Shown here: in pieces, positions 9,769 to 18,060 of the stretch
Numbering within the stretch: the stretch's first letter is position 1
How the letters are laid out: every line of letters begins with the position of its first letter
Assembly (NCBI RefSeq): GCF_000687145.1
Contig: NZ_JMFG01000035.1
Location: 18,982-80,666 of the forward strand
Direction: 5' to 3'
Origin: Thermoanaerobaculum aquaticum
Lineage (GTDB): Bacteria > Acidobacteriota > Thermoanaerobaculia > Thermoanaerobaculales > Thermoanaerobaculaceae
Length of the DNA: 61,685 nucleotides
Made by a program: the position numbers and the translations under genes
The notes under the pieces: generated by a model
Told to the model about the DNA's origin: nothing
Databases searched by the model: none
What the model saw: the letters and a program-made list of their open reading frames with translations, nothing else

Positions 9769-10251
9769 TTACTGGTAAATCATGGCCACCAGGCGGGAGA
9801 GCCACTCCCCGTCCACCTCGTCGAAGTTCGCGGGTTTCCAGGAGTCCACATCCAGGACCCCCACCACCCGGCCGCTTCCGTCGCGGAGCGGCACCACGAT
9901 TTCCGACCGGGAACGCGGGTCGCAGGCAATGTGTCCGGGAAAGGCGTGAACATCGGGAACAATGACCACCTCCCCGCGATCCACCCCGGCCCAGCATACC
10001 CCCTGATGAGGGGGAAGCCAGAGGCAGGCCAGGGGGCCCTGATAGGGGCCTACCACCAGGTCCGGTTCAGCTCCAGGCTGCTGGGGCTCGCGCAGCAGGT
10101 AAAAGCCGGTCCAGGAAAAACCGGGCATCTTGTGGTGTACCAGAGCCACCAAAGTGGCCATCCGGGCAATGGGGTCTTTGGTTTTAACGAAAAGCTCGGA
10201 AAGCTGCTGAGCGATGCGGCGGTAGCGTTTTTCCTTGCTCTCTGCGTCCAT
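9769..10251 (-). CDS. msrC: Free methionine-(R)-sulfoxide reductase (GAF-fold MsrC)
   Basis: A GAF-domain enzyme that reduces free Met-(R)-O using thioredoxin; 160 aa, one domain, cytosolic. The three redox cysteines of the E. coli YebR family are all present with identical spacing: Cys76 (LACLWLP), Cys86 (QGVCWAG) and Cys110 (GHIACD), 10 and 24 residues apart. The SEIVVPL and GVLDVDS segments also match. GGGAGGGACGG precedes the ATG. It diverges from lpdA by 80 bp. With Tpx it gives the region an oxidative-repair flavour. A non-catalytic GAF sensor is unlikely given the complete cysteine set. Confidence 0.92.
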   Translation of the reverse strand: MDAESKEKRYRRIAQQLSELFVKTKDPIARMATLVALVHHKMPGFSWTGFYLLREPQQPGAEPDLVVGPYQGPLACLWLPPHQGVCWAGVDRGEVVIVPDVHAFPGHIACDPRSRSEIVVPLRDGSGRVVGVLDVDSWKPANFDEVDGEWLSRLVAMIYQ

Positions 10252-10331
10252 CCGTCCCTCCCGACACCGAGTCTCAAGGCCTGTTAGAATACCTTGCCTC
10301 CGCCGGAAGCGGAAGGTGGAAGGAGACGGTT

Positions 10332-11735
10332 ATGCCTGAAGGCTCGTGGGACGTGGTGGTCATTGGGGCAGGACCGGGGGGTTACGTGGCAGCCATTCGC
10401 GCCGCCCAGCTCGGCTTAAAAACCCTAGTGGTGGAAAAGGACCCGTTTCTGGGCGGTACCTGCCTGCATCGCGGTTGCATCCCCACCAAAGCCCTGCTCC
10501 ACACCGCCGATCTCCTGCAAAAGGCGCGAGAAGGGGAAAGCTTTGGCGTGCGCTGCCAAAACGTGGAGCTGGACCTGGGCGCCGCCCACGCCCACAAGCG
10601 CAAGGTGGTGAGCAAAAACGCCAAAGGCATTGAAGGGCTCTTCAAGAAAAACCGCGTGCAATGGGTGCAGGGCACCGGCAAGATCCTGGGGCCGGGTCGG
10701 GTGGAGGTGCAAAAGGGAGACGGCAGCAGGGAAACCCTGGAAAGCCGCTTCGTTCTGCTGGCCACCGGCTCCCGCTGTGGCGATCTTCCCCACGTGAAGG
10801 CCGACGGCGAGCGCATCATCAACTCCGACCACGCCCTGGAGCTCGCCGAGGTTCCCGCGAGGCTCCTGGTGCTGGGTGCCGGCGCGGTCGGCATGGAGTT
10901 CGCTTCGATTTTTTCCCGTTTTGGTTCAAAGGTCACGGTCATCGAGCTTCTGGATAGGGTCCTGCCCCTGGAAGACCCCGATGTTTCCAAGGAAGTGGAG
11001 CGGGCCTTCCGCAAGCAAGGCATTGCCTGCCATACCGCCACCCGCGTGGAAGCCGTGGAGACCGGCGAGTTTGGTGTGCGCCTGTGGGCTAAGAACGCTG
11101 CCGGTGAAGAGGTTCAGTTTGAAGGGGACAAGCTGCTCCTGGCCGTGGGCCGCCAAGCGGTCATTGACGGTGTGGGTCTGGAAAACACCCAGGCCAAAGT
11201 GGAAAAGGGCCGCGTGCAGGTTGATGCTTACTATCGGGCGGATGCCCCCTGGCTTTACGCCATTGGCGACTTGATCCCTACCCCCTGGCTGGCGCACGTG
11301 GCTTCCATGGAAGGGGTGCTGGCGGTGGAGCACATGGCCGGGAAAAACCCGCCCACCATCAACTACAACCAGGTCCCCAGCTGCACCTACTGCTACCCGG
11401 AAGTGGGCTCCATTGGCCTCACTGAACCACAGGCCAGGGAAAAGGGCTACGAGGTGCGGGTGGGCCGTTTCCCCTTTAGCGCTTCGGGCAAGGCCGCCAT
11501 TCTCGGGGAGAGCCTCGGCTTTGTGAAGATCGTGGCCGATGCGCGCTACGATGAGATCCTCGGCGTGCACATCGTGGGTCCCCACGCCACCGAGCTCATC
11601 GCTGAAGCTGAAGCGGCGCTCCGTGGTGAGCTCACCGCCGAGGAGCTGGCCTGGACCATCCACGCCCACCCCACCCTGCACGAAGCCATTCACGAGGCCG
11701 CCGAGGGGGTCCACGGAATGACGATTCACATTTAG
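10332..11735 (+). CDS. lpdA: Dihydrolipoyl dehydrogenase (E3)
   Basis: Reoxidises dihydrolipoamide on E2 (or glycine-cleavage H protein) and makes NADH; 467 aa, typical length. The N-terminal FAD motif GAGPGGYVAA leads to the redox disulfide Cys44-Cys49 in GGTCLHRGC. The NAD motif GAGAVGMEFA lies near 180, and the C-terminal dimer domain ends with His446-Glu451 (HAHPTLHE), the catalytic base pair. AAGGAGA precedes the ATG. Followed 36 nt later by the E2 gene, so the two are probably cotranscribed. The E1 subunits needed to complete the complex are not in this window. Confidence 0.96.
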   Translation: MPEGSWDVVVIGAGPGGYVAAIRAAQLGLKTLVVEKDPFLGGTCLHRGCIPTKALLHTADLLQKAREGESFGVRCQNVELDLGAAHAHKRKVVSKNAKGIEGLFKKNRVQWVQGTGKILGPGRVEVQKGDGSRETLESRFVLLATGSRCGDLPHVKADGERIINSDHALELAEVPARLLVLGAGAVGMEFASIFSRFGSKVTVIELLDRVLPLEDPDVSKEVERAFRKQGIACHTATRVEAVETGEFGVRLWAKNAAGEEVQFEGDKLLLAVGRQAVIDGVGLENTQAKVEKGRVQVDAYYRADAPWLYAIGDLIPTPWLAHVASMEGVLAVEHMAGKNPPTINYNQVPSCTYCYPEVGSIGLTEPQAREKGYEVRVGRFPFSASGKAAILGESLGFVKIVADARYDEILGVHIVGPHATELIAEAEAALRGELTAEELAWTIHAHPTLHEAIHEAAEGVHGMTIHI

Positions 11736-11771
11736 GGGTTTGGGCAGAGGGGCAAAAAACGGGAGGTTTGT

Positions 11772-13175
11772 ATGCCGGTCAACGTCGTCATGCCACAAAT
11801 GGGCGAATCCATTGCCGAAGGAACCATCGTGAAGTGGTTCAAAAACGAAGGCGAGCCCGTCAAAAAGGACGAGCCGCTTCTGGAGATATCCACCGACAAG
11901 GTGGACGCCGAAGTTCCAGCGCCAGCGAGCGGCGTCCTGGCCAAAATTCACTACGGTCCCGGTGCCACCGTCCCGGTGGAAACGGTGATTGCCGAAATTG
12001 CCGCGGAAGGTGAGGCGGTGGCTGCTACCCCGCAGCCTGCGGCTGCCCCTGAGGCAACGCCAGCGGCAGTGCCGAAAGCCCAAGCTGAAGCTCCCGCCCC
12101 TGCGCCACCGGCTGAAGAGCCCTTTGCCCGCGAGCTAACACCGGCCCCTGCGGCCCCAGAAGGGGAGGTTTTCCCGGCAGCAGCGCCGGTTCCGGCTGAG
12201 CCGGAAGCCAGCGAGGCCGCGCTTTTGCGCCGTCGCTCCTCGCCGCTGGTTCGGCGCATTGCCGCGGAGCACGGCATTGATCTGGCCCAGGTCCCAGGAA
12301 CGGGCCTACACGGTCGGGTCACCAAGGAGGACATCCTCAGCTACATCGAAAAGCAAAAGGCAAAGCCAGCCGCGCCTCCGGCTCCACCGGCGGCAGCACC
12401 CACACCGGCGCCCGCCCCGGCCGCTCCCCGTCCGGCTCCCACCGTACCCGCCGCACCCACCTTTGCCGGCGAGGAGTACCGCGAGCCCATGAGCATCATG
12501 CGCCAGCGCATTGCCGAGCACATGGTGGCCTCCCGCCGCACTTCGGCCCACGTGCAAACGGTGTTTGAGGTGGACGTGAGCCACATCGTGCGGCTGCGGG
12601 AAAAGTACAAGGACGAGTGGGAACGGCAGTACGGGGTCAAGCTTACCTACACGCCGTTCTTCCTGGAAGCGGCCATTGATGCCCTCAAAGCCTTCCCCGT
12701 TTTGAACGCCTCCATTGACGGCAACGACATCGTTTACCACCGGCACATCAACCTGGGCGTGGCCGTGGCTCTGCCCCACGGGCTGATCGTTCCGGTGATT
12801 AAGCACGCCGAGGAGCTCTCGCTGTTGGGTTTGCAGCGGGCCCTGACCGATCTTGCCACCCGCGCTCGCAACAAGCAGCTCAAGCCCGAAGAGGTGCAGG
12901 GCTCCACCTTTTCCGTCACCAACCCCGGTCCTTACGGCAACCTCTTCGGCTTGCCCATCATCAACCAGCCCAACGTGGCCATTCTCTCCATCGGCAACAT
13001 CCAGCGCCGACCGGTGGTAATTCGCGATGCCATGGGGCGTGAGGGTATCGGTATTTCCGATGTGGTTTACCTCGCCCTGTCCTTCGACCATCGGCTCATT
13101 GACGGGGCCGTGGCGGACCAGTTCATGGCACACATCAAGGCCTTCATCCAGGAGGGCAGGTTCTCGCTGGCGTAA
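11772..13175 (+). CDS. 2-oxo acid dehydrogenase E2 (dihydrolipoyl acyltransferase)
   Basis: Core acyltransferase of a pyruvate-, 2-oxoglutarate- or branched-chain dehydrogenase complex, 467 aa. Domain order: one lipoyl domain (1-80, Lys43 in STDKVDA), an Ala/Pro linker, a peripheral subunit-binding domain (about 155-195, RRIAAEHGIDL), a second Ala/Pro linker, then the catalytic CAT domain with His440 and Asp444 in DHRLIDG. GGGAGG precedes the ATG. Pairing with lpdA suits sucB or bkdB equally. Without E1 I cannot decide between 2-oxoglutarate and branched-chain specificity, so no symbol is given. Confidence 0.93.
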   Translation: MPVNVVMPQMGESIAEGTIVKWFKNEGEPVKKDEPLLEISTDKVDAEVPAPASGVLAKIHYGPGATVPVETVIAEIAAEGEAVAATPQPAAAPEATPAAVPKAQAEAPAPAPPAEEPFARELTPAPAAPEGEVFPAAAPVPAEPEASEAALLRRRSSPLVRRIAAEHGIDLAQVPGTGLHGRVTKEDILSYIEKQKAKPAAPPAPPAAAPTPAPAPAAPRPAPTVPAAPTFAGEEYREPMSIMRQRIAEHMVASRRTSAHVQTVFEVDVSHIVRLREKYKDEWERQYGVKLTYTPFFLEAAIDALKAFPVLNASIDGNDIVYHRHINLGVAVALPHGLIVPVIKHAEELSLLGLQRALTDLATRARNKQLKPEEVQGSTFSVTNPGPYGNLFGLPIINQPNVAILSIGNIQRRPVVIRDAMGREGIGISDVVYLALSFDHRLIDGAVADQFMAHIKAFIQEGRFSLA

Positions 13176-13236
13176 AGGGGGTCAGGACTCTGCCGGAACG
13201 CCAGGAAGGGCTTGCCCTCAGCCCTGGCCAGAGGCA

Positions 13237-13276
13237 CCGGGTGGGCGCCGGAAGGGCAGCGGTTACGCCCACCTGG
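13237..13276. other. Stem-loop in the gap after E2
   Basis: An 11-bp stem (13237-13247 with 13266-13276, one G-T pair) surrounds an 18-nt loop within the 156-bp gap between E2 and the nucleotidyltransferase. No T-run follows, so it is not a standard terminator. Confidence 0.35.
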
Positions 13277-13331
13277 AGCCGAGTAACCTCTGAAAGGCGC
13301 CCGAGCAAGTAAAAAAAGCGTTGGCCTTGGC

Positions 13332-13802
13332 TTAGCGTGACGGCTTTTTGGGGCCCTGTCTTTGCAGCAAGCGCTCTAACCGCTTAAGGTCCGGCAGGTC
13401 TTTGTCCGCGCGCCCCGTGGCTCTTTTCATGGCAACAAGGTCCTCCACGCTAGCAAAGAACGTGGGCACACCTGCAAAAGTGCCGGGTACTTTGCGCGCG
13501 AAGACCTCCTCCCAGCTTACTCCAGGCACCCTGGAATGGACTTCCACTCGCAAAAGGCCACCAAAGGAAAAGATATCGCCGCTTATAAGCTCTTCGGGGG
13601 AAAACTCGCAGCGAAACCCGCCCCATTTTTCCAGGGCCCTGTGAACCTTTTGCGCGTTTTCCAGCGTAGGCTCGATAAGCACGTCAATGTCACGGGTGGT
13701 CCGGTACGGCACGTGAAAAACCACGGCCATGCCGCCGATGACCACGTAAGCCGCGCCTTCGCTGTTGAGCGCAGCCAGGAAATCGGCAAAGTCTTGCACC
13801 AT
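13332..13802 (-). CDS. Small nucleotidyltransferase (MNT/AbiEii-like fold)
   Basis: A 156-aa protein with the minimal nucleotidyltransferase signature: G-G-M-A near residue 24 followed by T-R-D-I-D-V-L, the paired aspartates that bind metal. A third acidic position (R-V-E-V-H) follows about 50 residues later, as in proteins of this fold. Such stand-alone NTases often belong to toxin-antitoxin or resistance-type modules. It lies downstream of, and overlaps by 113 nt, a small helical gene on the same strand, which fits a two-gene module. AGAGGA lies about 9 nt before the ATG. Substrate and function are unknown. Confidence 0.8.
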   Translation of the reverse strand: MVQDFADFLAALNSEGAAYVVIGGMAVVFHVPYRTTRDIDVLIEPTLENAQKVHRALEKWGGFRCEFSPEELISGDIFSFGGLLRVEVHSRVPGVSWEEVFARKVPGTFAGVPTFFASVEDLVAMKRATGRADKDLPDLKRLERLLQRQGPKKPSR

Positions 13803-13995
13803 CGGCGAATCCTCTTTCCACCCAGAGTTGCCACACCGCCTGGCAGAGGGCTAAAGCCGCTGCCATCCGTTCCTCAGGCCCGGCATTGAGGGCATCTTCA
13901 ACCTCCCGGTTGATGATTTCCTCCTCGCTGGTCTCCAGCGCAAAACGCCGCTGACCAGCTCGAAGAGAAGCTTTCCCCGTCGGATCAGTGGCCAT
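13690..13995 (-). CDS. Small helical protein overlapping the nucleotidyltransferase
   Basis: A 101-aa open frame; I do not recognise the family. The first 65 residues look like a real protein (E-E-E-I-I-N-R-E-V-E-D-A-L, then a helix A-L-A-L-C-Q-A-V-W-Q-L-W). The last 37 residues are Arg/Gly-rich and are simply the alternative frame of the downstream NTase. The native protein may therefore be shorter, or the two frames may once have been one gene split by a frameshift (they differ by one frame). A TAACGT hexamer lies 6 nt before the ATG and no Shine-Dalgarno is visible. It may be the partner in a toxin-antitoxin-like pair; that is inference from arrangement. Confidence 0.5.
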   Translation of the reverse strand: MATDPTGKASLRAGQRRFALETSEEEIINREVEDALNAGPEERMAAALALCQAVWQLWVERGFADGARLCRFPGCAQQRRRGLRGHRRHGRGFSRAVPDHP

Positions 13996-14001
13996 ACGGG
14001 T

Positions 14002-14007
14002 ACGTTA
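14002..14007 (-). promoter_or_regulatory. Putative -10 for leaderless small gene and NTase
   Basis: TAACGT on the minus strand, 6 nt before the ATG at 13995. The match to TATAAT is weak, but the position equals that of other leaderless candidates in this window. Confidence 0.3.
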
Positions 14008-14099
14008 CCACAGGAGCGGGGGTTTCGCTGCCCTGCGAAAACCGCATCCCCGCAAGCCCGCGTGAAAAGCTCGCGGTAAACTTCAACGCCATTTCAGCG

Positions 14100-14105
14100 C
14101 ATAAT
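14100..14105 (+). promoter_or_regulatory. Putative -10 for leaderless WYL regulator mRNA
   Basis: CATAAT lies exactly 6 nt before the GTG at 14112, which has no Shine-Dalgarno. Transcription would start at the start codon. No clear -35 is present. Confidence 0.5.
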
Positions 14106-14111
14106 AGCGCC

Positions 14112-15095
14112 GTGGTGTTTGCCGATGCGCTGAGCAAAGCCTCCCGCCTGGTGGAGCTGCAAATCCTCTTTGCCCGCTCCCCGCAAAAGACCTTCCGTAC
14201 CAAAGAGCTCGCGGGCCGGTTAGGGGTGGCCCCCCGCACCGTGCGCCAGTACCTCACCGAGCTTTCCACCACCGGTAAGCTACCCATCTTCCACGACGGC
14301 CGTGGCTGGCGCCTGGTACCCCACGCCCGCCTGGAGGTGGGGCCGCTGAAGTTTGAGCTTTCCGAGGCCACCGCCGTGTACCTGGCGGCGCGCTTGCTCC
14401 TCCGGCACAGCGATGAGCCCAACCCGGCGGTGCGGGAAGCGGTGCGAAGGCTTTCGGTGGTGGTTCCCGAAGATCTCGGCCGCTTCATGGAACACCTGGC
14501 GGAACGGACCTCCGCCGACCCCCAGCACCCCTTTGCCGCGGCTTTCCGGGCTTTCGCGTACGGTTGGGCGCTGCGACGGGTGGTGGACTGCGTGTACCAC
14601 CCGCTGGGTCGTCCAGAGCCCTTCCGCTGCCGTTTTCACCCCTACCTTCTGGAACCGGCCCTTTGGGGCCTTTCCCTTTACGCTGTGGGCTTTTCCGAGC
14701 TGCACGGGGCCATCCGCATCTTCAAGCTGGAAAGAGTTCAGGCTGCCACCGTTACGGAGGAGAACTTCCCCACCGTGGAAATGAAGGCGCTTTTGGACAA
14801 GCTGGAGCAATCCTGGGACGTCTGGCTTGCCGATGAAAGCGACGTGGTGGTGAGGCTCCGCTTCGATCCCGAGGTTTCCCGGATCGTCGAGGAAACCCGC
14901 TGGCATCCCAGCCAGGAAAACCGCCTGCTCCCCGACGGCTCGGTGGAGGTGAGCTTCTTCCTCACGCCTTCGGTGCCGTTTGTGAACTGGATCCTCTCCT
15001 GGGGTGCCCACTGCCAGGTCCTGGAGCCTCCAAGCCTGCGAGAGGAACTCGCCAGCACCCTCCGCCAGGCCGCCAAGCTCTACGAAGCCCCGTAA
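14112..15095 (+). CDS. WYL-domain transcriptional regulator
   Basis: DNA-binding regulator of 327 aa. An N-terminal winged helix-turn-helix (about 10-60, T-K-E-L-A-G-R-L-G-V-A-P-R-T-V-R-Q-Y-L) is followed by a WYL domain (about 150-235) and a C-terminal WCX-like extension. In the WYL segment the usual W-Y-L is replaced by L-S-L-Y-A-V-G-F, so the match is divergent. WYL regulators bind nucleic-acid or nucleotide ligands and often control DNA-damage or defence genes. It stands alone, 116 bp from the divergent nucleotidyltransferase pair, which it might regulate (inference). The GTG start lacks a Shine-Dalgarno; see the -10 at 14100. Confidence 0.82.
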   Translation: MVFADALSKASRLVELQILFARSPQKTFRTKELAGRLGVAPRTVRQYLTELSTTGKLPIFHDGRGWRLVPHARLEVGPLKFELSEATAVYLAARLLLRHSDEPNPAVREAVRRLSVVVPEDLGRFMEHLAERTSADPQHPFAAAFRAFAYGWALRRVVDCVYHPLGRPEPFRCRFHPYLLEPALWGLSLYAVGFSELHGAIRIFKLERVQAATVTEENFPTVEMKALLDKLEQSWDVWLADESDVVVRLRFDPEVSRIVEETRWHPSQENRLLPDGSVEVSFFLTPSVPFVNWILSWGAHCQVLEPPSLREELASTLRQAAKLYEAP

Positions 15096-15210
15096 CAGGG
15101 CATTCCCCTGCCCTCCCCAATCTGTCTTCAAGCTGAACGCCAACACCGAAGAAACCGGGCACGTATTATGCCCCGCCTGCGCTCACATTAACACCCGAAA
15201 GGAGGGCAGC

Positions 15211-16131
15211 ATGAGAGCTTACGGCCGTTTCCTTTGCTTGCTTTTTTCCCTTTCCCCGGGCCTTCTCGCCAGCACCAGCCTGGCGAGCACCTACCTTTTC
15301 AATTTCCACTATTTCCCCATTGTCGCCTTCGGGGCGGGGAAAGGCGGCAGTCAGTGGGTCACGGAGGTGAGCATCACCAACCCGCAAAGGGTGCCCATCA
15401 CCGTGGCTCATCGCCTGTCCTACAACGGTTACTACTACGAGCGGTTTGATACCGTGCCGGCGGGCAAAACCGTCCGATGGGATAACTACCTCCAGCAGTT
15501 CTGGGGCCTTACCGGGAACGCCGGCTTGTACCTCAAGGCCGACCCTAGCTTCAACGGCAACCTAGATTCCGACTGCTTGGCCTTTGCCGCTTCGGTGAAG
15601 ATCTCCAACGTTGGCAGCCCCAGCGGCTCGTTCAACATGGACGTTCCTTCGGTGGACGTGCTGGCGGATTTCCTGGGCAGGTGGGTGGCGTATTTTTCCG
15701 GCATCCGCCACTTCGGACAAGCCGGAGTAAGCGGGTACCGAACCAACGTGGGCATCTGGAACATCGGTTCCACTGCAACCCTCAGGGCCACCCTTTACGA
15801 CAACGAAGGCAACATGCGGTGGCAGCAGTACATCACCGCCGAACGCCATAAGTCGTTGCTCATTCCCCTGCCCGACGGCATCAGCCTGGATTCCGGGACC
15901 CTGGTGGTAGATCCCATGGGGCAGTTTGTGGACGCGGTGGTGTACGTTTCGGTGGTGGACAACAAGACCTCCGACGGCCTGGTCCGCACCCCTCAGACCC
16001 AAAGCCCCGATGACATAGCTAAGTGTGGGGGCGTACGACTGCAGTCGCTGGCAACAGGTCCCGAACGCCCCACAACTCCAGCGGAAGCCGACCGGCGTTT
16101 GGAAGCCGTGTTCTTCTTCGGAAATCCGTAA
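15211..16131 (+). CDS. Exported protein of unknown function
   Basis: A 306-aa protein with a clear signal peptide (hydrophobic core L-C-L-L-F-S-L-S-P-G-L-L, cleavage near SLAS). The mature part is rich in beta-forming and aromatic residues, with W-V-T-E-V-S-I-T-N-P and T-N-V-G-I-W-N-I-G segments. These resemble paired Ig-like or jelly-roll strands that describe secreted structural or adhesion proteins. I see no catalytic motif and do not recognise the family. The start at 15211 follows AAAGGAGGG; the longer open frame upstream lies inside the WYL gene. A TATTAT (15164-15169) could be its -10. It ends at a strong terminator. Confidence 0.75.
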   Translation: MRAYGRFLCLLFSLSPGLLASTSLASTYLFNFHYFPIVAFGAGKGGSQWVTEVSITNPQRVPITVAHRLSYNGYYYERFDTVPAGKTVRWDNYLQQFWGLTGNAGLYLKADPSFNGNLDSDCLAFAASVKISNVGSPSGSFNMDVPSVDVLADFLGRWVAYFSGIRHFGQAGVSGYRTNVGIWNIGSTATLRATLYDNEGNMRWQQYITAERHKSLLIPLPDGISLDSGTLVVDPMGQFVDAVVYVSVVDNKTSDGLVRTPQTQSPDDIAKCGGVRLQSLATGPERPTTPAEADRRLEAVFFFGNP

Positions 16132-16156
16132 GGCGCTAACACGTCAGGGCAACCCG

Positions 16157-16193
16157 CGGGGAGGTGGAGGCACAACACCTCCCCGGTTTTTTT
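16157..16193 (+). terminator. Rho-independent terminator
   Basis: GGGGAGGTG (16158-16166) pairs with CACCTCCCC (16176-16184), with an added C-G pair, and is followed by seven T residues (16187-16193). It ends the exported-protein gene 26 nt after its stop. Confidence 0.85.
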
Positions 16194-16213
16194 CATCGCA
16201 GAAAAAAGCGGTT

Positions 16214-17461
16214 TCAGCGTAAAGTTGCAGCCAAGGGTAGCCACGCCTCGGGAAGCTCCGGCTCCTTCCCCGTCCACCTCCAGCTCCAGGAGCTCCCCGC
16301 CTGCGTGACCTCCAGGGGCAGGCCACGGCAGGGCCCGCGGTCAAACGTTATCGTGCCCGCCGCTGGCCTTTTTCGCCCCAGGCGCGCCAGGAGCACCTCC
16401 CGGGTGAGGCTGGCGTGGACGTGGAGGGCTTGCAGACGGGTCAGGGCGCTCCGGAGGTTGGGGACAAACCAGGTGGATTCGGGATTTTCCATCCAGCCGG
16501 GTGCACGCAAAGGCTCTTCCGCCTGAGACCCGCCTAAGCAGGGCTTTTCACGAGCGATCCTGGCAAAGGCCAGAAAAAGCTGGCTGCCCTGGGCGCAACG
16601 GGATTTTTGCCAGGGGTCAAAGAAGCTTTTCCGTTCCTCTTCCGGGAACGGCGGGCACCTGAAGGCAAAAAGGTACGCCTCGGAGACGAAGGATCGCTCC
16701 AGCTTGGGCGCGACGTCGAGCCCTTCAAGCCAGTCCAACCAGGAAGTATCGGGGTTGGCTAGCTGGCGAATGCCGGTGACCACCAGGCGGGTCATGTGCA
16801 TGCCCACGAGCACCGAAATGAGCTCCGAACGGTCAATGAGCGTTTGCGCCAGCCGCCGCACGGCCAGAAGATCCTGTTGCGCCACGGTTTGGTTGTTTTG
16901 CTGGATGTTCCACAACACATCGGCAGCCAGAATGCGGACCACCGCCAGCGAGGTGAGCAGGTTGGGCACCGGTGCCGCCCAGCCGGCGGATAGGTCCTCT
17001 TCCCAATGGGGAGCGGGGTCGTTCAACAGCAGATGGCGAAGCGTGGCGATGTGGTCTTGATGGCTTTGCAGAAAAGCCGCCACCTCTTGGGGCGCAACCC
17101 CCTCATCACCCCGAGAAGCCCCCAGCTGCTTTTCCACCCATTTTGAAAGCGCGGGCCGTACCGCCGAAAACTGCTTTTCTGCTTCTTCAGGAATGCTCTT
17201 CGCAAGCTCCGAAAAGCGTGGAGAGCTCTTGGGAGCCCAGTTGAGCCCCAAAAGCGCCGCTTCCCTTTCAAGCTTTAAAGCGGTTTCGTTGGCCGGCGAG
17301 GCCAATCGCCTGGACATTTCGCCCGCCAACTGTGGGTAGGCTTCGAGCCAGGCACGCCGGGCTTTGGAAAGCTGCCAGGAGCTCCAAATCCACCAGCAAA
17401 CCACGGCTCCCACCAGCAAAACCAACAAAACCGTTGCAATCCACCGCAAGCTCCGTGTCAT
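16214..17461 (-). CDS. Membrane-anchored protein of unknown function
   Basis: A 415-aa protein with one N-terminal transmembrane helix (about 7-30, Trp-rich at its outer edge: C-W-W-I-W-S-S-W). It is followed by a long mostly helical periplasmic part with many Leu, Glu and Arg residues. No known domain or catalytic motif is recognisable. The start at 17461 follows AAAGGAGAAGAGG; the reading frame extends 36 nt further without a better site. Gene and downstream terminator converge, so it appears monocistronic. The 261 bp upstream (17462-17722) hold no gene I can support. Confidence 0.75.
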   Translation of the reverse strand: MTRSLRWIATVLLVLLVGAVVCWWIWSSWQLSKARRAWLEAYPQLAGEMSRRLASPANETALKLEREAALLGLNWAPKSSPRFSELAKSIPEEAEKQFSAVRPALSKWVEKQLGASRGDEGVAPQEVAAFLQSHQDHIATLRHLLLNDPAPHWEEDLSAGWAAPVPNLLTSLAVVRILAADVLWNIQQNNQTVAQQDLLAVRRLAQTLIDRSELISVLVGMHMTRLVVTGIRQLANPDTSWLDWLEGLDVAPKLERSFVSEAYLFAFRCPPFPEEERKSFFDPWQKSRCAQGSQLFLAFARIAREKPCLGGSQAEEPLRAPGWMENPESTWFVPNLRSALTRLQALHVHASLTREVLLARLGRKRPAAGTITFDRGPCRGLPLEVTQAGSSWSWRWTGKEPELPEAWLPLAATLR

Positions 17462-17722
17462 CCTCTTCTCCTTTCCCGTTTTTCGCCTTTCCTTCACGAG
17501 CAGCTGCTCTTGCCAAAGATTTTACTGGTGCCAGCGTCAATCCGTTGGTCAGCGGGACTTTGAGGGCCTACGGGTCGGGGGCTGCAGGGAGACGGGCTTC
17601 ATCAAAAAAGGACCACCCGCTTGACCCGGACGGGCAGTTGCGTTTGGCCTGGCCCGCCGTAAAAAACCGTCCGGTTGCTTCTGGACGTCAGGAACCCGCG
17701 GAGAAAGGAGTGGCGAAAACCC

Positions 17723-18043
17723 CTAGCGAGCGCCCTTGGCGAGGAGGCGGGGGTCGTCCCGCCACCCCCCGGGCAGGCTGGTGGGGGCGTCCCAGCGGGG
17801 GTGCAGCTTGCCCTGGGCGTCGCGGTGGCAGGAAAAGCAGTCGTCGCGCAACGGGTGGTCCTCGGGACGGGGGTGTTTTTGTCCGTAGCCGTGGCAGGAA
17901 AGACAGCGGATCTCGGGCAGGTCTATCCCGTGATCGGGGTCGCTGGGCATTTTGGGCGCGCGGTCGGAAGCCAGCAGCAACACCGCAAAGACTCCCAAAA
18001 GCCCTAAAAACAACGCCAGACCCCAGCGTCCGCGCTCAGGCAT
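17723..18043 (-). CDS. Membrane-anchored diheme c-type cytochrome
   Basis: A 106-aa protein: one N-terminal transmembrane anchor (about 8-26) and a short periplasmic tail with two CXXCH heme sites, CLSCH (Cys47, Cys50, His51) and CFSCH (Cys69, Cys72, His73), 22 residues apart. Additional histidines (His39, His57, His63) could serve as distal ligands. It resembles small NapC/NirT- or cytochrome c7-like electron carriers but is too short to assign. GGGAGAGG precedes the ATG. Only 17 bp separate its start from the divergent rhodanese-like gene, so the two are probably controlled together with the MauE-like gene. Confidence 0.8.
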   Translation of the reverse strand: MPERGRWGLALFLGLLGVFAVLLLASDRAPKMPSDPDHGIDLPEIRCLSCHGYGQKHPRPEDHPLRDDCFSCHRDAQGKLHPRWDAPTSLPGGWRDDPRLLAKGAR

Positions 18044-18047
18044 GTGC

Positions 18048-18053
18048 TAACCT
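18048..18053 (+). promoter_or_regulatory. Putative -10 for rhodanese-mauE mRNA
   Basis: TAACCT lies 7 nt before the ATG at 18061, which has no Shine-Dalgarno. It sits in the 17-bp spacer between two divergent start codons, so any -35 lies inside the cytochrome gene. Confidence 0.3.
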
Positions 18054-18060
18054 CTCCCCC

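Noticed and set aside
10332-13175. Complete 2-oxo acid dehydrogenase operon
   Set aside because: Only E3 and E2 are present; the flanking genes are msrC and a nucleotidyltransferase, so E1 must be elsewhere.
13690-13801. Conserved C-terminus of the small helical protein
   Set aside because: The last 37 residues are the off-frame reading of the NTase N-terminus, Arg/Gly-rich and unlikely to be functional.
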